From Brienomyrus brachyistius (lineage: Eukaryota > Chordata > Actinopteri > Osteoglossiformes > Mormyridae): 64,000 nt of DNA. The DNA is taken from the NCBI RefSeq assembly GCF_023856365.1, contig NC_064538.1:16160935-16224934 (forward strand). The letters run 5' to 3'. This document shows, piece after piece, positions 1 through 11,525 of the stretch; positions within the stretch are counted from its first letter, which is position 1, and every line of letters begins with the position of its first letter. Under the pieces are notes generated by a model, which saw only the letters and a program-made list of their open reading frames with translations, was not told the DNA's origin and ran no database searches. Made by a program: the position numbers and the translations under genes.

Positions 1-1090
1 GCAGAATAGCTGCAATGGTAACCTGTAGCAACCAAGCATCTAAAGAGGACATCATGCCCAATGCAACAGAGACATATACACACCGAAACACTCTGTTTCT
101 CGGCAGCATGGCACAACCTGGTTAGAACCTTCTTAATGTTTCTCTGTAATTCAGAGCATATCATGGCATGTGTCTTCTGTACCAGCATTAACCAGGCATA
201 CTGTATCACATGAATCTGCAGCACACTGGTACGACGTGTGGCATGATACGGATTCATCTGACAGCATCAGTGCACAGAAACCTGAACGGTGCTCTGCCAA
301 CACCTGGCAAATTCTGAAGGTGATGTGGCGGCTCAGAGCCACCCAGTTTCTACACCGGGAGGGTCGATGGCCACTGGATCAGAACTAGGGCCTGTGTTAG
401 CAGGCTGAGTGAGCCTTTCCCATGTACCAGATCGCACCACGCTCCCAGCCTTAGTGAATATGAGGCTCAGGTGACACCTTCCAAATTGTACAATTTAAGC
501 AGAAGTTAATCAGGTTAATCAGCTAATGCTAAGCGACCATGTTAACTGCAGACGTGTTGCTGGGATAACCTTGATCATCAGCATTCCAGCAATATCACTC
601 CAAGATTCTTACAATGCTATGTCCAAGCGGCCTGGCGTGATTGGCTGGGGCAGCATGGCGTTATCGTTCTGCCTACACATTCCACAGGGCCTTCACCTTT
701 AAAAAAAAATGCCTCAAGAGCTAAAGGAAAACTCGACACCTTTCTTCTCCGCAGCACTGCTGATGGCCCTTTAAGGGACTTCATATTAGCTAGGGCACTT
801 TTAATGGGGGGAAAGAACTACTGTGAAGAGGAAATGACATCACAATTTGCAAGAGGAAATAAACAATTTCGATGGAATTTTAAGCTTTTTCGGGAAGAGC
901 CCCTGGATGCTGACTTAAGGTCACCAACTCGGAGCCCTAAGAAATAACCTGGACGATAACGATTCCATAAAACACCATGATGCAGAGGGTTTCTTACTGC
1001 GGCTCTGCTAAAGTCCCTCTTGTGAAGCCAACACTCCCAGAGGAGCTCGCTCTGCTTCAGCTCTCTTGTGTCTCCAGTCGGGGCACTTAC
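1..1090 (-). other. abr: abr intron after the common exon (incomplete)
   Basis: The next abr coding segment (the DH stretch starting PMKPLKA in the family) was not found here, so it lies beyond the left edge. No other feature was recognised. Confidence 0.55.
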
Positions 1091-1189
1091 CAGGAGCAGG
1101 GCCTCCAGCTGGTTGATGTAGATCTCCTCACTGGCCAGGAACCCCGAAAGCACCAACTTCTTCATCTCCAGCCCCTTCTCGATATCAGC
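1091..1189 (-). CDS. abr: abr first common exon, start of the DH (RhoGEF) domain
   Basis: 99 bases (33 codons) between a pyrimidine-rich acceptor ending tgtacag (1190) and a GTAAGT donor at 1090. The translation is [11 protein letters not shown] followed by [20 protein letters not shown]. From memory human ABR reads EAGKGLEMRK then [20 protein letters not shown], identical over the last 20 residues. BCR has WVLSGILASEETYLSHLEAL, so the gene is abr. This segment is helix 1 of the Dbl-homology domain, which catalyses GDP/GTP exchange on Rho-family GTPases; the PH, C2 and RacGAP domains follow in exons beyond the left edge. Both borders are phase 0, compatible with exon 2 and exon 1c. The equivalent BCR exon is 105 bases, so length is nearly conserved. 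Confidence 0.95.
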
Positions 1190-3146
1190 CTGTACAGGGG
1201 AAAGAGAGTGGACTTCAGGACCGCACAGGCAGCGGTGGGGGCTTCATGTACACTCCAGCAGTCATAGCAATACTTTATTCTGTGTTTTGTACAAGTAACC
1301 GGTAAACAGGGAGAGGTTAATTTCAGAGAGCAAGAATAAATATGTGAGAACCAAAGCATTGCTATATATCTGGAGAAAAGTATCTCATGCTACATCAGGA
1401 AGAGTGAAGCACTGTTGGTGTTCAGCAGCCCAGAGGCCTCCACGGCAGGATACCCTTTATCAGTGCCCTGCTCTGACTCTGACCGCCTCTTTTTCTTCCC
1501 CTCTCTGTATTTGCACACTATTAGGTCAGAGTCCACGCTTAGCACTGTGCTCCGCTAGAGAGAGAACACCGCCCACCCTTCCTGTTCATGGGGCCGCCAG
1601 GTGGGTCACAGAAAGGCGCGGCGGCCCTGGGCATAAACACTCAGCCGGGCAACTACACGCCACGCCTTACTGTGACCCATACGGGCCTAATGGTGATGTC
1701 ACTCTGCTGACTCTGAGATTTGATGTAGATCTACCTGCTAGGCAGGAACAGACCAGCTTCTTCATCTCCTGCAGAGTCCTAACCTGCTGAGTTACATAAC
1801 CATATATAAAACTACTGGAACCCATATCTAGGTGGACCGCACAAACGAATAATCTTACAGTACACAAAGATTAATAAGGACAGTAACCAATGAAATGCAG
1901 CACGGCGAAAGCAATCATGGCGTTCAGGCTATCCAACGCAGCCATTGTCTATTAATCATTTACTCTGCGCATTCAGGAAAAGGAACAGGTGAGAGCGATA
2001 AGATCAGCCAGCGATAGCTGAGGGTGCAACGCAGGACCACTTACCAGACACATCCTCACCACACACCGTGCCAAACAAGCAGGTTTCAAAACAAACCAAA
2101 GCTCAGAGAAAACAAAAAAAAATATACACACCCAGACCCTCGGAACACTCAGGTGCCTCAGATCAGCTCAATGAGTGATATTCTCCATTTATAAGGAAGA
2201 GTAAACAGCACATTCACCCCAGGAGTGCAAGGCAGATTCATTACACGGGGGGACCATATCGCAGCCACGAATGACAGGTCGCACTGGGGGGACACGTGTC
2301 AGGGCTAGGTGGGAGTCAGAAGGGTCAGGTAAGCTCCGAGTCAGTAGCGTCGGGGTAAGTTGGTGTCAGAAGTATCAGAGATAGGCACGAGTCGGACAAG
2401 TCGAGGTTCAGTGAGAATCAGAGGACCCTCTCCACTCTCAGCCCTTCATTATTGTTGCCCTGATGCTAGTAACAGACATGTGCAATGAGACAAGTGACAT
2501 CCCCATGTGGCATACCTCAGTCTGGGGGGAGCACCAGCCTTTAGACATTTTCCAGCCACTGATTCACCTCTAAGAGGGACTGCTGGTCAGGTGCCAAGCC
2601 AGGCAAGAATAAGGGGAAAAACAGCTAAGCGAGATGATCTGTGTAGGAGGGAGCGCCTCCTAGCTTCTCTATATGGGGACAACAGAGTGGCCCAGATGTT
2701 CCTGTGAGTCCCCCGGTAAGGAGACTGTAGGAGAGGTACAGCTACTGGCCCCTGATCACCGCAGGACCATGGCAAACACCATACGGACACTGGCAGGCAG
2801 ATAAAATTAAAAACGAGAAGTACTCTTAAGGAAACCACTGTGTGGCAACATCAGCGGCGTCTCCTGCCTGAGAAATGACAAACTTCAGAGACTGGTGAGC
2901 TGTTTGCCACATAATCCAGTGTGTCGTGCCTCAGACAGGACCACGCTAACTGCAAACGTGCGGCACCAGGGCTTGGGAGCGCCATACGGGCCATGCTATG
3001 CTATGCTACACCACGCGGTGTGGGTTTTCAGTGTTTTCTGCTCTGCTATTTTTAGTTACGGTGCTGCAATAGAAGCCTCCAAGCTCAAGCAGAAGTCAAA
3101 GTTTTCACACGTATTTCAGTGCCCTTCCCATGGTGTCATGGCTCAC
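1190..3146 (-). other. abr: abr intron between exon 1c and the common exon
   Basis: Besides the decayed duplicate exon, this stretch shows open frames with no recognisable protein and, near 2280-2420, loosely repeated gtcag-containing words. No RNA gene was recognised. Confidence 0.6.
1720..1774 (-). pseudogene. decayed duplicate of the abr common exon
   Basis: On the minus strand this stretch reads Q-EMKKLV and then loses the frame. At base level it parallels 1111-1169 of the true exon: both contain ttgatgtagatct at one end and cttcttcatctcc at the other, with similar bases between and a gap of several bases. It lies about 0.55 kb upstream of the real exon in the same orientation. A ctgcag acceptor-like site precedes it and a GTAGAT donor-like site follows the block. 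The gap breaks the DH reading frame after EMKKLV, so it cannot replace the real exon. I read it as a tandem exon duplication that has decayed; chance similarity is unlikely at this length and position. Confidence 0.55.
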
Positions 3147-3281
3147 CTTAAAGGGCCGGAGGCTCAGACAGTTCTCATCCGGCATCAGGGTACTTTCCAA
3201 GTCCAACTCCCCACTATCGTACACATCTTCATCATCCAGCACGCTATCCAGGAAGCTGATGACCTCGTCCTCCTCCTCCAT
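3147..3281 (-). CDS. abr: abr proximal alternative first coding exon (exon 1c)
   Basis: 45 codons from ATG at 3281 to a GTGAGC donor at 3146, ending in phase 0 so that it joins the common exon at 1091-1189 directly. The peptide begins MEEEDEVISFLDSVLDDEDV, is strongly acidic and ends CLSLRPFK. I recall a shorter human ABR isoform starting MEEEEEAIGLLDKVLEDEDV, which matches the first 20 residues well. This start omits the exon 2 linker and both distal N-termini, so the product begins almost at the DH domain. A GTG codon lies three codons upstream in frame, but no better ATG. A long CT/GA tract lies 130-200 bp upstream, where its promoter or 5' UTR would be. The homology is from memory; the open frame, donor and phase are seen directly. 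Confidence 0.82.
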
Positions 3282-3428
3282 GCCTGTCACGGTGTGTCGT
3301 GCCAGTCAGGGTAGAACATTGGCACCGTGGAGCCCAGAGGTCTCTCTCAAATTCTTGCTTGCGGCCGAGCCACTGGGCAATGCCTACCCTGGCCAACCCC
3401 ACCTCCCTCCTCTCTCACTCTCTCTGTC

Positions 3429-3468
<40 letters not shown>

Positions 3469-3480
3469 ACTAACTGCCAG
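3282..3480 (-). promoter_or_regulatory. abr: putative promoter or 5' UTR of abr exon 1c
   Basis: The stretch immediately upstream of the exon 1c start codon, ending in a long CT repeat (GA-rich on the sense strand). GA-rich elements are frequent in TATA-less promoters, but nothing here proves promoter activity. Confidence 0.25.
3405..3476. repeat. CT microsatellite
   Basis: Runs of tctctc interrupted by tctg and cactc, about 70 bases, just upstream of abr exon 1c on its sense side. Confidence 0.9.
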
Positions 3481-4454
3481 CTCTGTCTGCCTTCTCTGAA
3501 ACTCCACCTTACTAAAACACACCCACTCCAGCCACGTGGGCCGACAAAGGCGGTGGTAGTGGTGATGGGGGAGGAGGTCCTTGCCCAGTCTTCCTGTTCT
3601 GTCAGTGTCTATGACAGCAGCGGCGGCAGCAGCCAGTTGGTCAAACCCACCCCCCCCCCCATCCCCATCCCCATCTCCTCCCCCACACAGGCAGCTACTT
3701 CCTCAAAGTGTTTTTCTTGCCTTGTGGAAAACAGAGGCCCTTTTCTGAGAGAGAAACGTGTAACTGTGTTGGACCGTTGTTGGCCCTCCATCAGCCATCC
3801 TGTCGAGCCAGGCATGGTGCCACTCTGTCTCTTACCAAACTGCACCCCAGGAAGTGATGCAGCACAGTGCTGACGGACACAAAGTAATACTGCAGTGTGG
3901 TGTTTCAGCAATGTGACAGATGCCGAGGTGGATGGTGTAAACACAGAGATTCCAAGATCAGCTGTAGAGGATGAAGCAGGGTCCAAGGGGCACAAAGCAC
4001 AGTGACCTCATGTATACAAGTATGAAGAAGACAGGGTTAGGGTTTCTGCGCATGGGGTATAATCAAACATGCTACACAGACAAACAGAGATAGCCTTGAG
4101 AACTACATCACAGAAATGCAGACATGGGGTCCTTATTTTCAGCATGATTAACTAGCTTCAGCATTTATACAAATGAGGAAGTGGAAACCTGGTTAGGACA
4201 GACGCCCTGCTGGAGCAAAATAATCTAACATTGCTCAGGGAAGTGAACTTTAAAGCAGACATCAGGGTGTAGCGTAACAAGCAGACGACTGCACAGTGAC
4301 CACAAAAGTGGCTAAGAGGGGCCTTGCTTTCATACCACCAAGAAACCTAATCGGCATTGTGTCAGTGATGCTACTGAGCTACCGACCTATTTACATCCCT
4401 GAAACAAGTCGATAACTGTCAGGAGTTGGAGCGTTCATCACCATGTAAGTGATT

Positions 4455-4795
4455 GTGGAGTAAATCACGGAGAAGAGTGAGGGATAGAGGAGTCTATCAC
4501 CGAGTAGATAAAGGTTAGGTGAGTATATCCCAGAGAAGGATACAGGATAGAGGAGTATATCGCCAAGAAGCATATGGGATAGAGGAATATATCAAAGAAG
4601 CGTATGGGATAGAGGTGTATATCCCAAAGCAGCATATGGGATAGAGGAATATATCAAAGAAGCGTATGGCATAGAGGTGTATATCGCCACGGAGCGTATG
4701 GGACAGAGGAGCATATCACCAAGGGATAGAGAAGTATGTCACAGTAAAGCGTAAGGGTTATAGGAATACGTCACAGAGAAGCGCAAGGGATACAT
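4455..4795. repeat. minisatellite, unit about 35-40 bases
   Basis: Eight or so imperfect units of the form atatc-ccaagaagcgtatggg-atagagg-gt. Alternate units resemble each other most (the two containing aatatatcaaagaagcgtatgg), suggesting a higher-order dimer. Located in the intron between abr exons 2 and 1c. Confidence 0.8.
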
Positions 4796-5115
4796 TACTG
4801 AACAATGAAAGGTTCAAAAAGTATATCTCAAATTAGAGTAACAAGAAAGGAGTATATAACCAATTAGTGTAGAGATGAAGAAGGAACCCGCTTAAGTTTA
4901 TAATTCTTGTCACGCACAGCACCTTAAAAGAAGGCAGTTGCTATGTGTAGGTGGGTGGTTGGTAGGTCTTCAAATAACAGGAAAAACCTAAATTAACACA
5001 TGATGTAATTCTTCCATTTATAATTATACATTCCTGAATAAAAACATAATTAGCTTGACCTTGCTTATCCCCCTACTTACATCAACAACTTTTAAATGAA
5101 AGACTGCAGTTATAA

Positions 5116-6109
5116 ACTACGAGGACAAAAGTATTGGGACAAACCTCTCAATCACTGAATTCAGGTATTTCATTCAGTCCCATTGCCAGAGGTGTATAAA
5201 AATCAAGCACCTAGCCATGCAGTCAGTTCTACAGGCATTTGTGCAAGAACAGGTTATTCTGAAGAGCTCAGTGAATTCAAGCGTGGTACCGTCATTTGGA
5301 TGCTACCTTTGCAATAAGTCAGTTTGTGAAATTTCTTCCCTGCTACATATTCCACGGTCAACTGTAAGTGGTAATATTGCAAAGTGGAAGCATTTAGGAA
5401 CAACAGAAACTCAACTTCCATGGGAAACTCCCAACTTCTTATGCCATTAACCCCAGTGTAAAGGAGGAGTAAACAATGTACTGTGAGCTACAGTACATGG
5501 AACAGGCTACCATGGCCAAGCTGCTGCATACAAGCCTCACACATCACCAAGCGCAATAGCAAGTGCATGTAAAGCATGCCAGTCGAAAAAACTTCTGAGG
5601 AGAGATGAATTGCACTTTGGATGAGCCGGGGTTTGGCGGATACCAGGAGATCGTTACCTGTCTGACTGCACTGTGCCAACTGTAAAGTTTGGTGGAGGAG
5701 AGATAATGGTTTGGGGTTGTTTTTCAAGGGTTGACTGTGCACCACTGCACAAACTCCATAAAGACATGGTTGGGTGAGATGGGTGTGGGAGAAGTTGACT
5801 GACCCACACAAAGCCCTGACCTCAATCCCATAGAAACACCTTCGGGATGAAATAGAACGGAGATTGCGAGCCAGGCCTTCACGTCCACCATAGTACCTGA
5901 CCTCACAAATACTGTTCTGGATAAATGGGCTAAAATTCCCACAAACACATTCCATAAACTTGTAGAAAGCCTTCTCAAAAGAGCGGTAGCTGTTATAGCT
6001 GCAAAGGCAGGACCAATTCCATATTGATGCCAATGGATTTTAAATGTGATGTCATAAAAGTTCTTGTCAGTGTAATGGCCAGGTGCCCCAATACTTTTGT
6101 CCATACAGT
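5116..6109 (+). mobile_element. dead Tc1/mariner-type DNA transposon
   Basis: Ends carry ggacaaaagtattgggaca (left) and its complement ccccaatacttttgtcc (right), the terminal signature of fish Tc1-like elements. Between them lie remnants of a transposase: EELSEFKRGTVI and RSTVSGNIAKWKHLGTT from the helix-turn-helix region, and PDLNPIE from the DDE catalytic core near 5820, in shifting frames. Total length near 1 kb is shorter than the usual 1.2-1.6 kb, so there are internal deletions. The element cannot be active. TA flanks are no longer clear. Confidence 0.85.
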
Positions 6110-6155
6110 GAATTTCAAGGGAAACTAATTCATGCAGAGTATTTTGTAGTGGCTA

Positions 6156-6169
6156 CCACTAGATGGCGG
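6156..6169 (+). promoter_or_regulatory. CTCF-like core motif
   Basis: CCACTAGATGGCGG fits the CTCF core consensus (CCASYAGRKGGCRS) at all 14 positions. It lies just beyond the Tc1 remnant. Motif match only; occupancy unknown. Confidence 0.4.
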
Positions 6170-6401
6170 CATACAGTGCATATTGCACAATTGAAAATTG
6201 TTTTGGTAAACCCACTGCAGATTGACAAAGAAATCCAAATGACCCTTCACTGGGTAAGTATTTCTGGAAATACATGGACAGAATGATGACAAAAAAATAA
6301 AGAGTTTGTCTTTCTCTGGAAGGACACCTCCAAATAGATAAAACCATAGGAGGAATCACCTATGGTAACAGTGATCATTGATTTACACAAAAAGATTCAT
6401 T

Positions 6402-6554
6402 CTAGTCCAGAGGTGCACAACCTCATCATTGGCAAATGGCCGGTGTGTATGCAGGTTTTGGGTATAACCTTTAGTAACCTACTTAGGAAGTTGCAATGAA
6501 AACCCGCAAACACACCGGCCCTTTGCGGATAAGATTGGACACCCTGTTCTAGTC
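6402..6554. mobile_element. short fold-back MITE
   Basis: The two arms are inverted copies: ggccggtgtgtatgcaggtttt near 6440 pairs with aaaacccgcaaacacaccggcc near 6500-6520, and the outer ends ctagtccagaggtg and agggtgtcc...ctag also pair. A half copy (aaaacccgcacccagaccgg) sits near 8317-8360. Confidence 0.65.
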
Positions 6555-7996
6555 AGCCTATTTGCACAAATAAGGTCAATTTTGAATTTTACCCAGGTCT
6601 AAAAAAACAAACACTTACAGTTTAAACTGCAGACATGAACTTCTCAGACTTGCTTGGAATGAAACACAAACATCAAGCCAGGCATTAGTCTATTAGTAAG
6701 TGTCCGTGCTGTCCACTATTCTGCATAAAGAGCTCTGTGCTAACCAGCACACTCTGGAAAACCTTCTCAAGACCTTGACCCGACAGAGTAAATTCAAATG
6801 CTCTGAAGTAAAAAAAAAAACTCAGTTTATCACAAATCTTAAAATTACTTTACCAGACGACTACATAAAACGAGGTTTTCGACACTGCCGTCAGCAACCA
6901 GGGGTTTAATTGTGAAAACGGAGAGTACGGTCAGCAGAATTTCCCAATGCAGCGCACAAACCGAACAAACAAACCACAGGAGCTTTCCATTCACGTTTCC
7001 ATCACATGGTGGAACAGTTGCAAACGATCATTTTGGTGGTTTGTTATATCCTGCTTCCCTCTAACTCACCTACAGAGACGAGAGATGTGTGCAAACAACT
7101 TTAAAGTATGCAGCAGGCCACCACAATAACTGCGATCCAGGGGATTCAGCACAGATGTGCCTCTTTCCCGACTCCCTGCTTCAGAAAAGGCAGAATGACA
7201 CTGATACAAAGGCAAATACCAGCACTAATAGAGACTTGATGAGCCCACCAGTTAAGAAGCTCATGCGTGTCCCTGTCAACAGCAATCACTAGCGTCCAAA
7301 TGCCACAGGATCTCTCCTAATCATACCACTGGCAACTAATTTCTCTCGTCTTACAATTTTGATTAACATTCATTCATATTTATATGTGATGTAATCATCA
7401 TCTCATCATGAATAATTAATATATAGATACAGCCGGTCCCCTTTCAGAGGGAATGAATAATTCCAAGTTAATGAGATGCTTCCGTACTGATCGGCTAGTG
7501 GCTGCACCAGCACCCCCACTGGAAAGGCGGCCAACAAGAAAGGAAGCAAATTTTTTTCCCCCTCAAAGACCTCAGATTTAGGGCACACACAGCAGTATTG
7601 GGAAATAGCTCTGACAGGAAGAGAGAGGTTCATGGAGATTCTGGGGGAGAGGCAGGGTACGCTGAAGGAGATTCCTGTGAAAGAGACACCTGCCTCTCAC
7701 AGTGAGGCAGAAGGGGGGGGCGGACCCAAATGTTCCTGTGCTCACTAAAGGGGCAGCAGTGACGGGGCTCTGCCCTGCCCAGACGCATAGCATGTCACGA
7801 TGGCGGTCATGTGGCACTTTTTTTGTCATTTTCTCCATCATCCGTCCCAACTTCGTTCAGGTGGCACACTGACAGACAAGCTCGTTGGAGAGCCCAACAT
7901 TAACGGAGAACAGCCGAGTATAGCCCCCCCTCCCCCACCCAGTAAAAAGAAGGCTGGCTATGCAATTACCCAGAATGCCACAGAATACAGACTCAC

Positions 7997-8175
7997 CCCA
8001 GGCAAAAGGCCCTCGGGGGGTGTGGGGGACACAGCTTCGCCGTCAGGGCCACGGGCGCAGAGTTGGGGGGACATGGTGGGCGACTCATCGATGAAGGGCA
8101 TGGTCTCTGAGCCATCCTGGGACTTGCGATCCTCTGTGGCGTCACCATCATAGCCGTCTGTGTTGTAGTTGAAGT
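7997..8175 (-). CDS. abr: abr exon 2
   Basis: 179 bases between a ctcccccag acceptor (ending 8176) and a GTGAGT donor (7996-7991). Two bases complete the previous codon, followed by 59 codons. The translation starts [17 protein letters not shown], then [18 protein letters not shown], and ends [11 protein letters not shown]. This follows human ABR ([39 protein letters not shown]) and the homologous BCR exon 2 (PYIDDSPSSSPHL). It is the linker just before the DH domain, rich in Ser/Pro and acidic residues, with likely proline-directed phosphorylation sites (inference). It can receive either exon 1a or exon 1b, both ending in phase 1, and it ends in phase 0, matching the common exon. It cannot follow exon 1c, which lies downstream of it. 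Confidence 0.94.
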
Positions 8176-10928
8176 CTGGGGGAGAAGGGGGATAGAGATG
8201 ATCATGAATGATAGGGTAAAATGGGGGGGGGGGACAATATCACAGACCCCCTGGATCCCCAGGGCTGGGGTTAAGAATGACTGTTAAATTATTGGCTGAT
8301 TGAGAGATCATGCCAAAAACCCGCACCCAGACCGGCCCTCCAAGGAACAGGTTGGCCTGGGAGCATAGACTGTTCCAGAGATCAGATGTTCTGGTATTGA
8401 GACTCCTGTTCCTATTTGCCAGACTTCATGATAGCAAGGATTGAGTGGATGCGATCACTGATGACACTGTTGTGATATGTGTCCTGCGGTGAAGGGAGAT
8501 CTCCTAGGCTAACCTGATCACCTGCTGTAGTAACTGTCCTGTACAGTACAGCTGCAGAACCACACAGCTATACAGCAGGCTGATATGCCCTCCACAGCAC
8601 CTTGCCTTCTCCTTATATCCTCAACTATCTTCTTGGTCTGGCTGTGGAGGTTGTTAGTCTCACGCTATGTGACCAGGTCTGACACTTCCCTCCTCTCATC
8701 ATTACCAGTGATCAGGCCACTGCTGAAGGAGGGTCAGTGTGCAGTGGCTACATTTTCCTGATGATATCCTTACCGAGCAAAAGCAGCCGCAAACATTTTT
8801 ATAAAAGTGCAGTGGGTGTAGCGAAGGAGTTGCATCGCACGTCAGTTGCTGAACAACGGCTGTAAACATTTTCACTTATGATAAATGGCTTTGCCCGGAA
8901 CCTACTGGAAAGCTGCAAATGCGTAAATCAGTCACTCCAACTACCACTTCATTAAACCCTGCAGGCACTTCAGCTTATATTAAAAAGAGGAACAGAACCC
9001 TATTAGGAATATCAAGAGAGATTCACCCATCCATCTCCAGACCACATGTCTTGCTGAGGGCTGTGGTGATTGAGATACAAAAAGATGACACGACCAGAAC
9101 GCCGAATGTGCTTCGCCTGTTAAAATAAATGAATTCACTACCAGACCAACGGGCTTCTCCTGAAACACACTTCAGAATATGACATCAGCTACTAGGAAGA
9201 CAAAAGGTAAGAGGAGGAGTTTGGCAGGTGGCCGAACTGATAAACACCAACACAGAACGCGCAGCTCACAATGATACCTCTGAAGAAAATAAAAATCAAC
9301 GTAATCAACGTAATTTAGCAGAGAGGGTTTGCAAGGCTACGTTGACCATGTTCTTAGTAGGCAGATGGTACTGTGCTGACAAGTGGGGGGGACTGGACAG
9401 GGGCATGGGAACAGGAAATGTTTTGAAAGATGGAGGGTATACCAGAAGATGATGAAGATCAAAAGCTTTCAGCGTGCGGCTAGGCACAAACCTCCCACCT
9501 CTCAACAGAGTCTATGAGAAATTGAGCTTGCTATACCACTACTGGTTGGGGGGGGGGGGCATTTGAGTGACCGGAAAGGAAGTAACACAGCCACAAAGGA
9601 AGCCCAACAAGCTTCTAAAAGTGAGACCCTTTAATGCACAGCCCTGTCTGTGTACAGGCTCAGCCATTCATCACCTCCCATAAATGCTTATCCATTGCAG
9701 GGTTGAAGTCTATACGAGGAAACATATGGGACAAGGCAAGGGACATGATGTGTGGGGTGATCACTCCATTACACGAAAAGAACGCACACACATACAAGTG
9801 CCCACAACATGCTATTTAGAGTCACTAATTCTGCACTTCGGGTCACTGAATAGAGGTTCTTGCTTTGTTGGGAGATGCTTGTGCTCTCCAATGCTTATTC
9901 TTGTACCCAAGCATTCATTCGAGGCTCAGCATAGCTGTACTTATTGCTAGTCAACTCCTTGACAGCATGGATGTTACCTGCAATGTCCTATTTCTCTCAT
10001 ATGTATGTTGCTATGAACATCTGCTAGAAAAAAAAGAATCATCTGAAGCACATGATTAGACTGTAGTAGGACATAAGCACAAAAGACTGCGGTTAAAAAA
10101 GGCAAAACGCCACAAATAGAGCCAGGGGCGAAATGGAATCCATTAGCCAGCAGTGGCCACAAAATCGGCTAGTTTTAAATAGAAATAACATAAGAGGAAC
10201 ACAACGATCCTCAGGAAATAAAGACTCAGCAACCGGGGTTAGACACCTCAAAACCAATGGGCCTAAATACTAATAACCAAGCCATGCAGTCTACACTGTG
10301 ATAGCTTGATCAAACAAATCAAACAAATTTAGGTGTCTGACACTGACTTCACGTATTCCCTCTAAACAAGCCCTCCTGTTGAATTGTTTTCAGACATTTT
10401 GATGGGGTAAATTCCATTTAATGGCATACGGAAATTCAATGAGGGTTCCAGAGGGAGAGCACCCTCCTGACACCTCATAAAATCAGAGAGGTCGATGAGG
10501 AGATTCAGCAGCATGTTCGTCCAGCTGACGATAGATGAAATGAACCCAAAGCATGGAGGTCACATACCACCATAATAGAGGCGACCCACAAACTGAATAG
10601 CTAAGATGGACCACTGCAATATTACACCTTCTGCAATTCTAATAAACCATGCTGTCTCACTTGTTTTCACAGTGCTACTGCACTTCTGTTGTCAACTAAC
10701 TTGTATGCCGTTATCTGTTCCTTGCATGCTGTTAGCTGTTCTTTGTATCATGTGTCTGAACCAGTATTGGACTACACTAGGTGACAGTAGCCATTATAAC
10801 ATCTCAAACCGTGAGCTATGTGCCATTATCAGTCGGTCAGCTGCATGGCTAAAAGAACATAAATCCTCTTTGGTGGAATGGCTCCTCAAGTTAAATACGA
10901 GTTAGTACTTCCATAAACACAATGGATG
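8176..10928 (-). other. abr: abr intron, first part upstream of exon 2
   Basis: No convincing exon, RNA gene or full-length element; a half copy of the fold-back MITE near 8317-8360 and short G or C runs (8224-8233, 9548-9559) are visible. Confidence 0.5.
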
Positions 10929-11023
10929 AGGGGTGTAACGGTACACAAAAATCACAGTTCAGTACGTACCGAAAGACCTGTACCTAAAATTTTCAGTATA
11001 AAAACGCGTACCATCACACTCCT
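10929..11023. mobile_element. 95-bp hAT-type miniature element
   Basis: Left end aggggtgtaacggtac and right end gtaccatcacactcct are imperfect inverted copies, matching the terminal sequence of a well-known fish hAT family. The inside holds further gtacgtacc motifs. Flanking 8-mers match only partly. Confidence 0.6.
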
Positions 11024-11374
11024 AACAAATGCGAGGTAAATGGGGGGTAACAAAACACGCCAAAGCCATTGATACATCTGCTGACCTCTATGTCAGGAAC
11101 ACTTGACCTTATGCAACACAAAAGAAATTTGTAGGATCAACACAGACTCTGGAACATAGATATGTGTTCAACATATTCTAAAACAGATTCGGACAAATAT
11201 GAGGACACATTCCAGGGACGAAAGATTCTGGTGCAGATTCCCAATTACTCGATTACACTCCATGATTCGATTATTTAAAAGCATCAGTTAAAATCTTCCT
11301 TATCGATTACTAGAACAGAAATATGGCGGAAAGACAACGGCGCAGAGCGGACAAGTGACAAAATAAAGAGAAAA

Positions 11375-11525
11375 GGCATCAGTTGTGTGGAAGCACTTCA
11401 CATTGTGAAGTAAACTGACAATGAATGAAAATTCATTCAGTCATCTGAGTATTGCAAGGCAGAACTTAAATATCACCACAGCACAACTGCCATGCAAATA
11501 CATCTTAAAAGACGACATTCAGGTT
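11375..11525 (+). pseudogene. hAT transposase remnant, BED zinc finger
   Basis: Two linked peptides in different frames: ASVVWKHFTL followed by a stop, then EYCKAELKYHHSTTAMQIHL and KRRHS. The pattern W-HF, C, K-STTAM-HL-RRH is the BED zinc finger at the N-terminus of hAT transposases (ZBED type). One zinc-binding Cys and the frame are lost. No downstream catalytic part was found, so this is a fragment. Confidence 0.7.

Noticed and set aside
4034..4047. gggttagggtttc, telomere-like words
   Set aside because: Only about two units; not a telomeric array.
7800..8153. 117-codon plus-strand frame
   Set aside because: Antisense of abr exon 2.
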